64,000 bases of DNA, taken from contig CBDBQB010000033.1 of assembly GCA_965209105.1 (NCBI GenBank), forward strand, positions 336,746 through 400,745. Direction: 5' to 3'. Position numbers and translations under genes: made by a program. This document shows, piece after piece, positions 37,060-46,687 of the stretch (positions within the stretch are counted from its first letter, which is position 1; each line of letters begins with the position of its first letter). Below the pieces are notes generated by a model. It had not been told where the DNA came from. It worked only from the letters and a program-made list of their open reading frames with translations, and searched no databases. Origin of the DNA: JAAELZ01 sp965209105 (GTDB taxonomy: Bacteria > Pseudomonadota > Gammaproteobacteria > Arenicellales > Poriferihabitantaceae).

Positions 37060-39519
37060 ATGACCACCCTTCCTGAAAATGCCAGCGCAGTCATTATCGG
37101 CGGGGGTATCATTGGTGCCAGCGTCGCCTATCACTTAGCCAAGCAAGGCTGGCAAGATGTTGTGTTGCTGGAGCGCAAACAATTTAGTTGCGGTACAACG
37201 TGGCATGCAGCGGGGCTGTTTGGAACGATGCGCGCCAATGAAACGCAAGCGAAGCTCTGCGAATATTCGCTATCGCTGATGTCTGAAATCGAGCAGGAAA
37301 CAGGGCAGTCCACAGGCTTTAAGCAGGTCGGGTCGTTGTCCGTCGCGCATTCTGCGGATCGCTTGGAAGAGCTTAAACGTGTCGCCACCATGAATAATGC
37401 ATTCGGGGTCACGCAGGTTGATATCATTAGCCCTCAAGAAGCTGCTGAGCTATATCCTTTGCTGAATACCGAAGATTTGATCGGCGCGAGCTGGGTAGCA
37501 CAAGATGGTGTGGCCAGCCCGATCGATACCACAATGGCGTTTATCAAAGGCGCACGCTTGCACGGTGCTCAATGTATTGAAGGAGTGGCCGTTACGTCGA
37601 TTCAATCCGAAGGCGCTAAGGTGAGGGGGGTTTCGACCGAGCAAGGCGATATTCGCGCGGAGTTTGTGGTTAACTGTGGCGGCTTATGGGGCCGAGCACT
37701 CGGACAGATGGCTGGAGTCAATATACCGCTGCATGCCTGCGAGCACTATTATGCAGTGACCGAAAAATTAACCGATCTACCCGATGGCTTGCCCGTCTTA
37801 CGCGACCACGATAATTGCGTGTATTTTCGGGAAGATGCCGGCAGTTTGCTGGTCGGTGCCTTTGAGAAAAAAGCGGTAGCGTGGGGGCAAAAGGGGATCC
37901 CTGATTCATTTTGCTTTGATGAGTTAGAGGGGCATCTGGAAGATCAACTTATGCCTGTGCTAGAAGCGGCAATGGGGCGGGTACCGATACTACAGGAGGT
38001 GGGCTGGCGAACATTTTTTTGTGGGCCGGAAAGCTTTACACCGGATGATCAATTCCATCTAGGCGAAACCCCCGAACTGAAGAATTTTTATGTGGCCTGC
38101 GGCTTAAATTCTGTCGGCATTCAGAGCGCGGGCGGTGTCGGCTTGGCCTTGGCGGAGTGGATGGAGAAAGGACGGCCCACGATGGATTTGTGGAGCAACG
38201 ACATACGAAGAATGCATCCTGTTCAGAATAGCCAACACTATTTGCAGGCACGCGTAACCGAAACTTTGGGCTTGTTGTATGAAAATCACTATCCGTTCAG
38301 ACAATATGAGACTTCACGCGACATTAGGCATTCGCCGATTCACGAGCGTCTGCAATCTCTAAATGCCTGCTTTGGTGAACTGGCAGGGTGGGAACGACCC
38401 AATTGGTTTGCGCCAGTGGGGGTGGTGCCGGAATATGAATATAGCTTCGGGAAACCCAATTGGTTTGAATATTCGGCCGACGAGCATCGCGCTATTCGAG
38501 AGAATGTTGCAGTATTAGATCAAAGCACTTTTTCTAAGTATCAAATAGAAGGGCGTGATGCCTGCGCGTGTTTGCAAAAAATTTGCTCTGCAAATGTGGA
38601 CGTTATTCCAGGCAAAGTTATTTATACGCATTGGTTGAATGACCAAGGTGGGATAGAAGCGGATTTAACCGTGGCTCGGATCAGCGATCATCAGTTTTGG
38701 GTGATTAGCGCTGCGGCAACGACCCACAAAGATTTACATTGGCTGAAATGTCATATCCCGGAGACAGCGCATTGTGTGGTAACGGACATCACCAACGCTT
38801 GGGCTGTATTTGGGGTGATGGGGCCCAATAGCCGAGCGTTATTGCAAACAGTATTGGCTAACGACTTATCAAACGAAGCATTTCCGTTTGGCAGTTGGCG
38901 GGGGATTGAATTGGGTGCAGCGGTGGGTCGTGCTTTTCGGGTTTCCTTTGTCGGTGAGTTGGGCTGGGAATTGTATGTGCCCGTGGATCAAGCGCGGCAC
39001 GCTTTTGATTTTCTGTGGCGTGCTGGTGAAGGGTTTAATTTAAAGCCAGCTGGGCTTCATGCCTTAGATTCATGCCGCATTGAAAAGAAATTTGTGCATT
39101 TCGGGAACGATGTCACCAATGAAGATACTCCCTTAGAAGCAGGCCTAGGCTTTGTATGTGACTTGGATAAGCCCGGCGGGTTTATTGGGCAAGATGCGAT
39201 ACGCAAGCAGAAAGAAAATAAGGTTTGGATGAAAAAGCGCTTAATTCAATTCGTATTACAAGACCCAGAGGTGATGCTTTATCATCACGAGCCGATTCAC
39301 CAAAATGGTGTTTTGGTAGGGCATTTAAGTTCGGGTTCGTACGGCCATACTTTAGGTGGCGCAGTGGGGCTGGGGTATATTAATAGCGATCAGTCGATCA
39401 CACGAAAAGTCATTGAAAATAGTCACTTTGAAATTGATGTTGCGGGTATGCGAATTCCCGCCAAGGCGAGTTTAAGCGGTATGTATGATCCGAGAGCATT
39501 GAGAATGCGCAGCGACTAA
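37060..39519 (+). CDS. Dimethylglycine/sarcosine dehydrogenase-like FAD-GcvT protein
   Basis: An 819-residue two-domain protein. Residues about 8-400 are a DAO-type FAD domain (AVIIGGGIIGASVAYHLAKQ, then CGTTWHAAGLFGTMR, where the His-x-x-Gly segment matches covalent flavinylation sites of DMGDH/SARDH). Residues about 420-819 are GcvT-like folate-binding and barrel domains (WFEYSADEHRAIRENVAVLD and FVGELGWELYVPVDQA). These enzymes demethylate N-methylated glycines and pass the carbon to tetrahydrofolate. The exact substrate is not determinable; dimethylglycine, sarcosine or another N-methyl compound such as N-methyltaurine are candidates. It is next to glyoxylate/serine genes on one side and the taurine regulator on the other. 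Confidence 0.85.
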   Translation: MTTLPENASAVIIGGGIIGASVAYHLAKQGWQDVVLLERKQFSCGTTWHAAGLFGTMRANETQAKLCEYSLSLMSEIEQETGQSTGFKQVGSLSVAHSADRLEELKRVATMNNAFGVTQVDIISPQEAAELYPLLNTEDLIGASWVAQDGVASPIDTTMAFIKGARLHGAQCIEGVAVTSIQSEGAKVRGVSTEQGDIRAEFVVNCGGLWGRALGQMAGVNIPLHACEHYYAVTEKLTDLPDGLPVLRDHDNCVYFREDAGSLLVGAFEKKAVAWGQKGIPDSFCFDELEGHLEDQLMPVLEAAMGRVPILQEVGWRTFFCGPESFTPDDQFHLGETPELKNFYVACGLNSVGIQSAGGVGLALAEWMEKGRPTMDLWSNDIRRMHPVQNSQHYLQARVTETLGLLYENHYPFRQYETSRDIRHSPIHERLQSLNACFGELAGWERPNWFAPVGVVPEYEYSFGKPNWFEYSADEHRAIRENVAVLDQSTFSKYQIEGRDACACLQKICSANVDVIPGKVIYTHWLNDQGGIEADLTVARISDHQFWVISAAATTHKDLHWLKCHIPETAHCVVTDITNAWAVFGVMGPNSRALLQTVLANDLSNEAFPFGSWRGIELGAAVGRAFRVSFVGELGWELYVPVDQARHAFDFLWRAGEGFNLKPAGLHALDSCRIEKKFVHFGNDVTNEDTPLEAGLGFVCDLDKPGGFIGQDAIRKQKENKVWMKKRLIQFVLQDPEVMLYHHEPIHQNGVLVGHLSSGSYGHTLGGAVGLGYINSDQSITRKVIENSHFEIDVAGMRIPAKASLSGMYDPRALRMRSD

Positions 39520-39551
39520 TCGGGTTTGCCCATTCAGGTTCTAAAGGGGTT

Positions 39552-41024
39552 CTACAACTGAGTCTGCATGGTTTTTTTCAAGAGGCTCAGCCCATCACGA
39601 ATTTTCTCGGATGCAATAGACGAAAAGCCCAATCGGAAATAATTGAGTTTTTCGGTGCCCGGATAAAAGAACGAGCTACCCGATTCAATCAAAATACCAT
39701 TCGTTTTGGCATTTTCAACAAGGATACGGGTATTTAAACCCTCCGGCCCTTTTACCCAATAAGACGAGCCACCAAAATCTGGATTGATCGCCGCGCCAGG
39801 GAAATGCTTATCTAGTTCCGTTTTCATGATTTGAGAACGATGGTGCAAAGTATGACTAATTCGACGAATCAGTGCGTCATGATAGCCACGTTTTAAAAAC
39901 TGGGCAATGATATATTGGTTGTTTGAAGGCGGATGGCGAAGCATCACGCGTCTTAACGCCTTGGCTTGTTTAATGAACTCGCGCGGTGCAACCATATAGC
40001 CCAGCCGAATGCCAGGGGCGAGTGTTTTAGACAGACTCCCAACATAGATGACACGTCCTTCGGTATCGTGGCTCTTAAGCGCAGGAATGGGTTCGGCACC
40101 GTAATTTAATTCAGATTCGTAATCATCCTCGATGATCACGATGTCATGTTGATTGGCTTTTTCAAGCAAGGCCAGTCGTCTGGCTTTACTCATGGTATGG
40201 GTGGTTGGGAATTGGTGGCTGGGAGTCGTGTATACACAATCGCAGTCGTCTAGTTTCTCATCGATGATTAAGCCCTGATGATCGATGCCCAATAAGGCGA
40301 TATTTTGTGTTTGTGTTAAAAAGGTGTTTCGCGCATCGACATAACCGGGGTTTTCCATGCCGACCGTTTTGTTAGACGTTAACAATAGTTGAGCGGCTAT
40401 AAAAATAGCATTTTGAGCGCCGACAGTAATGAGAATTTCATCTCGATCCGCCCATATTCCACGCCGAGGTAGGAGCTTGCTATGGACTTGTTCAAGCAGC
40501 AAATCACTATCGCGATCTATATGGTCAGACGCCCAGCTGTGGATCGCTGCGATACCCGCTGCTTCGCGGCAACACTCCCGCCAGTCTGCGATGGGAAATG
40601 TCTTTTTATCGAACTGGCCGTAAACAAAAGGATAAGGGTAGCGTTGCCAGTCTGACGGTTTTTGCAAATACGGGAAATTGTCGGGCAAGATACTCAGCTT
40701 GTCTGACCAATCAACTTGCGAATTATTTTGGTGTCCAGGGCTAGGGGGATCGGCGGAGCGTGCGTAGCCTTCGAACACATCTTCACTGACATAAAAACCA
40801 CTGCGTTCTTTTGCAAGGATAAAACCTTCATCCATCAAATGTTGATACGCCAGTACTACTGTATTGCGCGCAACTTTCAATTGCTCGGCAAGTTTTCGCC
40901 CCGAAGGCAAGGCCGAGCCGGGCAGGAGCTGGCCACGAATAATCGCGTCAACGATCATTTCTTGTATTTGACTTTGTAAGGTGCCGTTGCTTTGTTCAGG
41001 CAAACGGAAGAGGTAGTCGGTCAT
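39552..41024 (-). CDS. tauR: MocR-family transcriptional regulator, TauR-like
   Basis: A 490-residue regulator. The N-terminal GntR winged helix (about residues 1-80) has LQSQIQEMIVDAIIRGQLLP, then LPSGRKLAEQLKVARNTVV. A linker is followed by a fold-type I aminotransferase domain with the PLP lysine in VGSLSKTLAPGIRLGYMVAP. Such MocR proteins sense amino compounds. TauR of Rhodobacter capsulatus activates taurine genes, and this one is divergent from the aminotransferase and beside tauABC, so the TauR name is an inference from context. Confidence 0.8.
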   Translation of the reverse strand: MTDYLFRLPEQSNGTLQSQIQEMIVDAIIRGQLLPGSALPSGRKLAEQLKVARNTVVLAYQHLMDEGFILAKERSGFYVSEDVFEGYARSADPPSPGHQNNSQVDWSDKLSILPDNFPYLQKPSDWQRYPYPFVYGQFDKKTFPIADWRECCREAAGIAAIHSWASDHIDRDSDLLLEQVHSKLLPRRGIWADRDEILITVGAQNAIFIAAQLLLTSNKTVGMENPGYVDARNTFLTQTQNIALLGIDHQGLIIDEKLDDCDCVYTTPSHQFPTTHTMSKARRLALLEKANQHDIVIIEDDYESELNYGAEPIPALKSHDTEGRVIYVGSLSKTLAPGIRLGYMVAPREFIKQAKALRRVMLRHPPSNNQYIIAQFLKRGYHDALIRRISHTLHHRSQIMKTELDKHFPGAAINPDFGGSSYWVKGPEGLNTRILVENAKTNGILIESGSSFFYPGTEKLNYFRLGFSSIASEKIRDGLSLLKKTMQTQL

Positions 41025-41215
41025 TCGATGATTGCGCTGTGAAAGTCTGGCATGATGTTTATTCGGAAGCTGGTGCTATACGATATTTGTGCCGAGGCGG
41101 TAAGCTGTTTATCCTAAACACTTAAAAGCTTTAAAATCGCGTGAGCACGCATATATTAGAGCAAATTAGGCCAGCGATGCTAACGATATTTTAGACTTAA
41201 TTAGAGGTGAGTAAT
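41025..41215. promoter_or_regulatory. Divergent tauR/aminotransferase control region
   Basis: 191 bases between the regulator and the aminotransferase. TTAGACTTAA at 41191-41200 resembles the CTGGACYTAA repeat reported for TauR of Rhodobacter, but I find no convincing second direct repeat, so any operator claim is weak. Confidence 0.3.
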
Positions 41216-42526
41216 ATGAAATTGGATCAATCTGAGTTGAGTCATTTTTGGATGCCGTTCACGAGCAATCGAGATTTTAAACAGGCGCCTAGAATCGTGA
41301 CGCGGGCAAAAGGTGCTTATTTATATGACGATCAAGACAAGGAGATTCTTGATGCTTCATCCGGATTATTCTGCACCCCTCTGGGGCATTGCCGAGATGA
41401 AATTACCGCTGCAGTCAGCGCACAGATCGCCACACTAGATTATGTGCCGCCCTTCCAAACTGCCCATCCTTTGGGTTTTGAATTTGCCAGCCGCCTAGCA
41501 AAAATATTGCCCGATAGCATCAACCACGTTTTCTTTACCAACTCTGGTTCGGAAGCAATTGATACCGCCATGAAAATTGCCTACGCCTATCATTATGCTC
41601 GGGGCGAGGGACAACGCATTCGCTTTGCATCCCGAGAACGCGCTTATCACGGGGTTAACATGGCCGGTGTTTCATTGAGTGGCATGATTAAAAACCGGCA
41701 GGCTTTTGGCCCGGGCATTCCAGGCGTGGTGCACATGCGCCACACATGGCAAGAATCAGCACGTTTTACGAAAGGCCAGCCTGAGACAGGTGCCGAGCTT
41801 GCGGACGATTTAGAGCGCATTGCTTTGAACTATGGCCCCGATACGATTGCGGCTTGCTTTGTCGAACCGATTGCGGGCTCTACTGGGTGTTTAGTCCCGC
41901 CCAAAGGATACCTTGAACGTCTTCGCCAAATATGTGACAAATACGGAATTTTATTGGTGTTTGATGAGGTGATCACAGGCTTTGGCCGTACAGGCCAAGC
42001 TTTTGCTGCAGATAGTTTTGGCGTGATACCGGATATTATGACCTTGGCAAAAGCCTTAACGAATGCGGCACAACCCATGGGTGCAGTTGCGGTTAGTGAT
42101 GCTGTTCACGATGCAATTTTCGACGCCGCGCCGGATAAAGGTGTCGAGTTATTTCACGGCTATACCTATTCAGCCCACCCCTGTGCATGTGCAGCGGGTA
42201 TCGCAACCTTGGATGTGTTTGAAAGTGAGCAACTATTTGAACGTGCGAACGCACTCTCAAATCATTTCCTTGATGGCGTTTTCTCCTTGCAAGACGTTCC
42301 TATCATCAATGATATACGTGGTTATGGCCTGTTTGCTGGCTTTGATGTCGCCCCATCTGATGTCCCCGGTGTACGCGGCCTAGAAGTACAAAAAGCGCTA
42401 TTCCGTTCAGGCTTGAACCTTAAAATGACGGGTGATTCTGGCTTATTGGCACCCCCATTTATTGTTGATGAAGCGATGATTGATCAAATGGTTGATCGTT
42501 TGCGGGGTGTTTTGACAGCATTTTAA
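41216..42526 (+). CDS. tpa: Class III omega-amino acid:pyruvate aminotransferase, probable taurine/beta-alanine aminotransferase
   Basis: A 436-residue PLP aminotransferase. HFWMPFTSNRDF at the start, HVFFTNSGSEAIDTAMK, the aspartate motif LLVFDEVITGFGRTG, the PLP lysine in MTLAKALTNAAQPMG and HGYTYSAHPCACAAG are all present. Along its length it resembles the beta-alanine:pyruvate (omega-amino acid:pyruvate) enzyme of Pseudomonas. In this setting it should transaminate taurine with pyruvate to sulfoacetaldehyde and alanine, perhaps also beta-alanine to malonate semialdehyde. ATG 41216 has GAGGTGA just upstream; GTG 41207 would overlap that ribosome binding site. It is divergent from tauR. Confidence 0.82.
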   Translation: MKLDQSELSHFWMPFTSNRDFKQAPRIVTRAKGAYLYDDQDKEILDASSGLFCTPLGHCRDEITAAVSAQIATLDYVPPFQTAHPLGFEFASRLAKILPDSINHVFFTNSGSEAIDTAMKIAYAYHYARGEGQRIRFASRERAYHGVNMAGVSLSGMIKNRQAFGPGIPGVVHMRHTWQESARFTKGQPETGAELADDLERIALNYGPDTIAACFVEPIAGSTGCLVPPKGYLERLRQICDKYGILLVFDEVITGFGRTGQAFAADSFGVIPDIMTLAKALTNAAQPMGAVAVSDAVHDAIFDAAPDKGVELFHGYTYSAHPCACAAGIATLDVFESEQLFERANALSNHFLDGVFSLQDVPIINDIRGYGLFAGFDVAPSDVPGVRGLEVQKALFRSGLNLKMTGDSGLLAPPFIVDEAMIDQMVDRLRGVLTAF

Positions 42527-42644
42527 ACGCGTAAAAGGTTTTTTACTTTTAGGCGAGACGCCGAGTTAGCCGAGGGGCTTTTTATGGGGACAAAACCTTT
42601 GTTAGGAAGCGCCTAGTGTCAACCGCAATAGGCCTAAATCAGGT

Positions 42645-44573
42645 TTAGCCCTTACCCCGCCAAGGGATTGTTTTCTCGATCACTCTGCGCATGATGATAT
42701 CAAAGACTAAGCCGAGCAAGCCCAAGATGATAATCGTCACCCAAATAATTTCGTAGTCAGATTGCTTGCGGGCGACATTTTCCACGAAGCCGATCCCCGT
42801 CGTACCCGCGAGCATTTCCGCGGCGACCAAGGTTCCCCAGCAAACCCCGATTGATATGCGAATACCCGTTAAGATTTCGGGCAGAGAATTGGGCAGGATG
42901 ACCTTTCTGAGAATTTGACGATTTGACGCGCCCAAAGAATGTGCGGCGTGAATTTTTGAAAGCTGCGTGCCGGTCGCACCGGTGCGCGCGGAAATGACCA
43001 TAATGGCAAAAGCCACCATGAAGAGTAGGAATATTTTTCCGTCATCTTGGATGCCAAAGATGGTCAAAATGAGCGGCGCCCACGCCAAAGGCGGAACCGG
43101 GCGATAAAGTTCGATCAAAGGATCAAAGAACCCTTTCGCGAATCGCGATAAGCCCATAAATAAGCCGAGCGGAACGCCCAATATAATCCCAAAAAATAGC
43201 CCGGCTAATACGCGCAGGAGGGAATCCCAGATATGTCCCGCAGGCATGGGGACTGAAAATAACTTGTAGTTACCCGTGACAAAGTTATGCACCTTGCTTT
43301 TTAAGTTGCCAGGGACAGTGGCGTCTTCCGTGTGTCTTGGAAATTCACCCGGCACGAGATTCGATATCCAGTCTGGAAGAAGGAAACCAATCATTTCAGG
43401 CACCGGCTTCCATTTGTACCACAGCAATGGAAACCCCTTATAGCCAATGTCTGGGTTCGATATTCGGGCTAGTGTTCGCAAGGTGTCAGAAGGCTTGGGT
43501 AGCCACCGACCAGAGCCCTGTTCGCTGCAGGCTGTCGTGCCGGCTATTATCTTACCGCCAGGCATCACGAAACTATCTATAAATTTCAGACCGCCTTGCT
43601 GGGCGCGTTTTTCCTGTTCGAATTGTTTCAAGGCGGCTTGCACGCCGTCCATCATTGCTGGTGGAAAGATCAAGCCATCGTCGACGCGTTTGAGCACCTT
43701 ATTCAAGTTTTTTACAAATTTTGCGCGTTGCTCTTTTTGCAGGGCATCGCTTGCAGAAACACCAAGACGTTCCCCGAGTGCTTTTATAGCCAGTCTGGTT
43801 CGCTCTACTTTCGCCAAGAAGTTAGGGTTTTTGTTGCGGATAGCTGAAAAATCTTTAACGATCCCCTTCATTGAGCGACTCGCCGCATCAAACTTATAGC
43901 CGCGAGGTGTATTCGGGTGGAGCGGGATTTCTTGGCCCGAGTCTCCCCATCTAAGCTGTGCATTCGCAATCGCGGTTTGCTCAGCGGAGGGTTCGCCCGG
44001 AAAAGAGGGATCGCCCAGCATTTCGGTGAGTTGCATAATGCGCTGTTCGATTTGAGCAAGATCATTTTCTGCTTGCGGGGTAACGTGTGCGCTAGAAGAT
44101 AGATCTCTGAGCGCCGTGCGCATATTTCCGATGATGCTTAAGGCGTGTTGTGTATCCGCGTCGTTGAGTGCCAAGGCGCCGAGTTGATTTTCCAGTCTGT
44201 CGAGCTGCGATATATCTCTTTCTAATAGGACAGTACTGCGCAAGTAAGGGGAGTCTAATGGCAGCAAGGACCGCACGGGGTTAACAGCGTGATTAACCTT
44301 TGCAACTTGGCACAATTCATTCGCAGCATTGGGAAAAAATGCGCGCGCGGCATCCCAAGAAAAGTAGAACCATAAGAGCATCACTGAAGAAACGCCCATC
44401 ATCATCCAATGCCAGCCGCCTAAGGCTTTGCTTGGGTTGCCAAATACCGCATCAGTTTTTTCGTTTCTAATCACCTTCCGCCCATAAAAAACGGACCAAA
44501 TAACAATCCCGATTAGAGCGATGAACATTGTCCCAACGATTAAGCCGCGGTATTGAAATAGTAAATTCATCAT
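42645..44573 (-). CDS. tauC: Taurine ABC transporter permease TauC with large N-terminal extension
   Basis: A 642-residue permease where TauC is normally about 270-280. The last about 220 residues are a standard nitrate/sulfonate/taurine permease (SLLRVLAGLFFGIILGVPLG, then the EAA loop HAAHSLGASNRQILRKVILP). Ahead lies a segment of about 420 residues: two membrane helices (about 9-29 and 55-73), then about 300 soluble residues rich in helices (RTRLAIKALGERLGVSASD, ALKQFEQEKRAQQ). I know no function for it. ATG 44573 overlaps the tauB stop by one base (TAATGATG); an upstream in-frame ATG at 44609 would lie inside tauB. Confidence 0.88.
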   Translation of the reverse strand: MMNLLFQYRGLIVGTMFIALIGIVIWSVFYGRKVIRNEKTDAVFGNPSKALGGWHWMMMGVSSVMLLWFYFSWDAARAFFPNAANELCQVAKVNHAVNPVRSLLPLDSPYLRSTVLLERDISQLDRLENQLGALALNDADTQHALSIIGNMRTALRDLSSSAHVTPQAENDLAQIEQRIMQLTEMLGDPSFPGEPSAEQTAIANAQLRWGDSGQEIPLHPNTPRGYKFDAASRSMKGIVKDFSAIRNKNPNFLAKVERTRLAIKALGERLGVSASDALQKEQRAKFVKNLNKVLKRVDDGLIFPPAMMDGVQAALKQFEQEKRAQQGGLKFIDSFVMPGGKIIAGTTACSEQGSGRWLPKPSDTLRTLARISNPDIGYKGFPLLWYKWKPVPEMIGFLLPDWISNLVPGEFPRHTEDATVPGNLKSKVHNFVTGNYKLFSVPMPAGHIWDSLLRVLAGLFFGIILGVPLGLFMGLSRFAKGFFDPLIELYRPVPPLAWAPLILTIFGIQDDGKIFLLFMVAFAIMVISARTGATGTQLSKIHAAHSLGASNRQILRKVILPNSLPEILTGIRISIGVCWGTLVAAEMLAGTTGIGFVENVARKQSDYEIIWVTIIILGLLGLVFDIIMRRVIEKTIPWRGKG

Positions 44574-45367
44574 TAGACTTGCCCCATGATTTCTTCTTCC
44601 ATGTCCCAAATCATGGTCAGAATTTCTTCTCGGGTTTCAATAAATTGATCGCTGTTTTTTAGCTCACGCGGGTCTTCTATCAGGCCTTGCTCTGCAAAGG
44701 GTAATCGATATTCTTTATGGAGCCTCCCAGGCCGCGGTGCCATGACGAATAAACGCTCGCCCAGCAGCAGGGCCTCTTCAACAGAGTGCGTAATAATCAT
44801 GATTGTTTTGCCCGTTTCTTTCCAAATTTTAAGCACGAGGCTTTGCATTTTCTCGCGAGTCAAGGCATCCAACGCACCCAAGGGCTCGTCCATTAAGATC
44901 AATTCAGGGTCGTTAATCAAACATCTCGCCAACGCCACACGTTGCTGCATACCCCCTGACAATTGATAAGTCGGCGTATCGCCAAATCCGGCTAGACCGA
45001 CAATGTCTAACCACTCTTCAACTTTTTTTGCGCTTTCGACTGGGTCAGCGTTTTTAACCCGCAGTCCAAAATCAACATTTTGCGAAACAGTTAGCCATTC
45101 AAATAAAGCACCTTGCTGAAAGACCATGCCTCGATCAACGCCAGGGCCATCTATTTCCTCATCACCCAGCATTAGTTGTCCGCCCGTGGGCCTTAAGAAC
45201 CCTGCGATCAAGTTAAGCAATGTCGTTTTCCCGCATCCAGAAGGGCCAAGCACGGACAGCAATTCGCCACTTTTTAACGTGAAGCTGATGTCTTTGAGGG
45301 CTTGCACGCTATTCTCTGGCGAGACGTAAAACGTCATGTCTAGGTTTTCGGAAACAAGGTCACTCAT
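44573..45367 (-). CDS. tauB: Taurine ABC transporter ATP-binding protein TauB
   Basis: A 264-residue ATPase of the nitrate/sulfonate/taurine group. Walker A GPSGCGKTTLLN, signature LSGGMQQRVALARCL, Walker B LILMDEPLGALD and switch IITHSVEEALLLG are all present. It drives TauC. The tauC ATG overlaps its stop. A hairpin with a T run separates it from tauA, consistent with less ATPase than binding protein being made. Confidence 0.93.
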   Translation of the reverse strand: MSDLVSENLDMTFYVSPENSVQALKDISFTLKSGELLSVLGPSGCGKTTLLNLIAGFLRPTGGQLMLGDEEIDGPGVDRGMVFQQGALFEWLTVSQNVDFGLRVKNADPVESAKKVEEWLDIVGLAGFGDTPTYQLSGGMQQRVALARCLINDPELILMDEPLGALDALTREKMQSLVLKIWKETGKTIMIITHSVEEALLLGERLFVMAPRPGRLHKEYRLPFAEQGLIEDPRELKNSDQFIETREEILTMIWDMEEEIMGQV

Positions 45368-45390
45368 AAGCTAGCTCAGATTGAATGGCA

Positions 45391-45424
45391 TAAAAAAACG
45401 GCAGATGACTCATGTCAGCTGCCG
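45391..45424 (-). terminator. Terminator/attenuator between tauA and tauB
   Basis: On the minus strand CGGCAG (45419-45424) pairs with CTGCCG (45399-45404), followed by seven T residues. It lies between the tauA stop and tauB start, so it probably lets some transcription pass. Confidence 0.75.
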
Positions 45425-45450
45425 CCTTCATCTCAGGTTAAATGAAGCGC

Positions 45451-46422
45451 TTACTTCAAGAACGAAGTATCAATTGCGCCACTGTAATCAGATAGGGCGG
45501 GTGCGGCATCGGTTCCAAACATATTGCCCATAAAGCTCAGCATACCCAAGGCCAGACCGCCCTCGTTGAAGTAAGTGTTCATTTGCTCTTCAACCGTTGG
45601 GAAAGCAAAACCATCCATTTGCGCTTTAGTCTTCTCGACCGTCATACCGGCATCACCTGCGATCACATCGAGTTTCGATTGATCTGCTGCGAATGCCGCG
45701 TTGGCTTCGTGTGTGACTTCAAGGAAAGTACGTAGGGCTTCTGGATGCTCTTGTGCAAACTTTTCTGTGACCGATACGATATCAAAGCTTGTAATGCCTG
45801 CATCCGCTTTCTCCTGATTGGTCAGCATAGAGCTACCCACTTCTTTCATTCTAGCCAAGGAATTTTCACCAAAACCACAGGCCATGGTCACGGCGCCATC
45901 GACCAAGGAAACGGCTGCATCAGCAGGGTCTTGATCAACAATGGTCAGTAGTGAGGTGTCAACACCCAGAGATTGCATGGTCATACGGAACCCAAAATCA
46001 GCCATTGTGTTTAAGGGTACAGCGACCGATTTGCCTTCGAGTTCAGACGCGTTGGCTTTGGTGATGCCTGCATCATTACGAACTACACAATCATCTGCTG
46101 CACCATAAGCCACTGCGATACCTACCATCCTGATGGGTGCGTTGGCGTTCACTGCATTCGCAAAAGGGGTTAAGCCCTGGCTATAAGAGATATCGATATC
46201 GCCGGCTAACATGGCTTCTGTCATCGCGCCGCCATTACCGAAGTTTGTCCAGATGACTGTCTCGCCCAAAGCTTCGTCGTAGGCTTTTTCAACTTTTGCA
46301 ACTTGATTGGGGGTTGCCCACTCTAAAAAGTATGCGACGTTTACATCTGCAAATGCGCTCGACGCGATTGAGGTCGCCGCCGCGATTGCGGATGCTTTTA
46401 ATACAATTTTTTTAAAACTCAT
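45451..46422 (-). CDS. tauA: Taurine ABC transporter substrate-binding protein TauA
   Basis: A 323-residue periplasmic binding protein. The signal peptide is MSFKKIVLKASAIAAATSIA ending SSAFA. The mature start VNVAYFLEWATPNQVAKVEK resembles TauA of alphaproteobacterial and marine taurine transporters. LAGDIDISYSQGLTPFANAV and the C-terminal helices are typical of the NitT/TauT SBP fold. AGGTAGGTGG precedes the ATG. It is first gene of tauABC. Confidence 0.92.
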   Translation of the reverse strand: MSFKKIVLKASAIAAATSIASSAFADVNVAYFLEWATPNQVAKVEKAYDEALGETVIWTNFGNGGAMTEAMLAGDIDISYSQGLTPFANAVNANAPIRMVGIAVAYGAADDCVVRNDAGITKANASELEGKSVAVPLNTMADFGFRMTMQSLGVDTSLLTIVDQDPADAAVSLVDGAVTMACGFGENSLARMKEVGSSMLTNQEKADAGITSFDIVSVTEKFAQEHPEALRTFLEVTHEANAAFAADQSKLDVIAGDAGMTVEKTKAQMDGFAFPTVEEQMNTYFNEGGLALGMLSFMGNMFGTDAAPALSDYSGAIDTSFLK

Positions 46423-46687
46423 AATCCACCTACCTTTAATGTGTTAGTTAGTTAAACGTCATTATGCTTATTATGAGTTTCTCCTAAAGATGATGGGTAT
46501 CAACGTATTAAGATTTCAGTTCAGTGTTCACTTCGCTATGAGGCTAAGCAAATTTTAATTAACTGAGTTATCACAATAATTCATACAACCACGACAGTAT
46601 AAACGTGAAATTTATCGTGTGCGCGCGCATTGTGGTGCCAGATGGCTGTAGAATTTAGAGCCAAAAGTAGCGCTGATCGCAGGAGGG

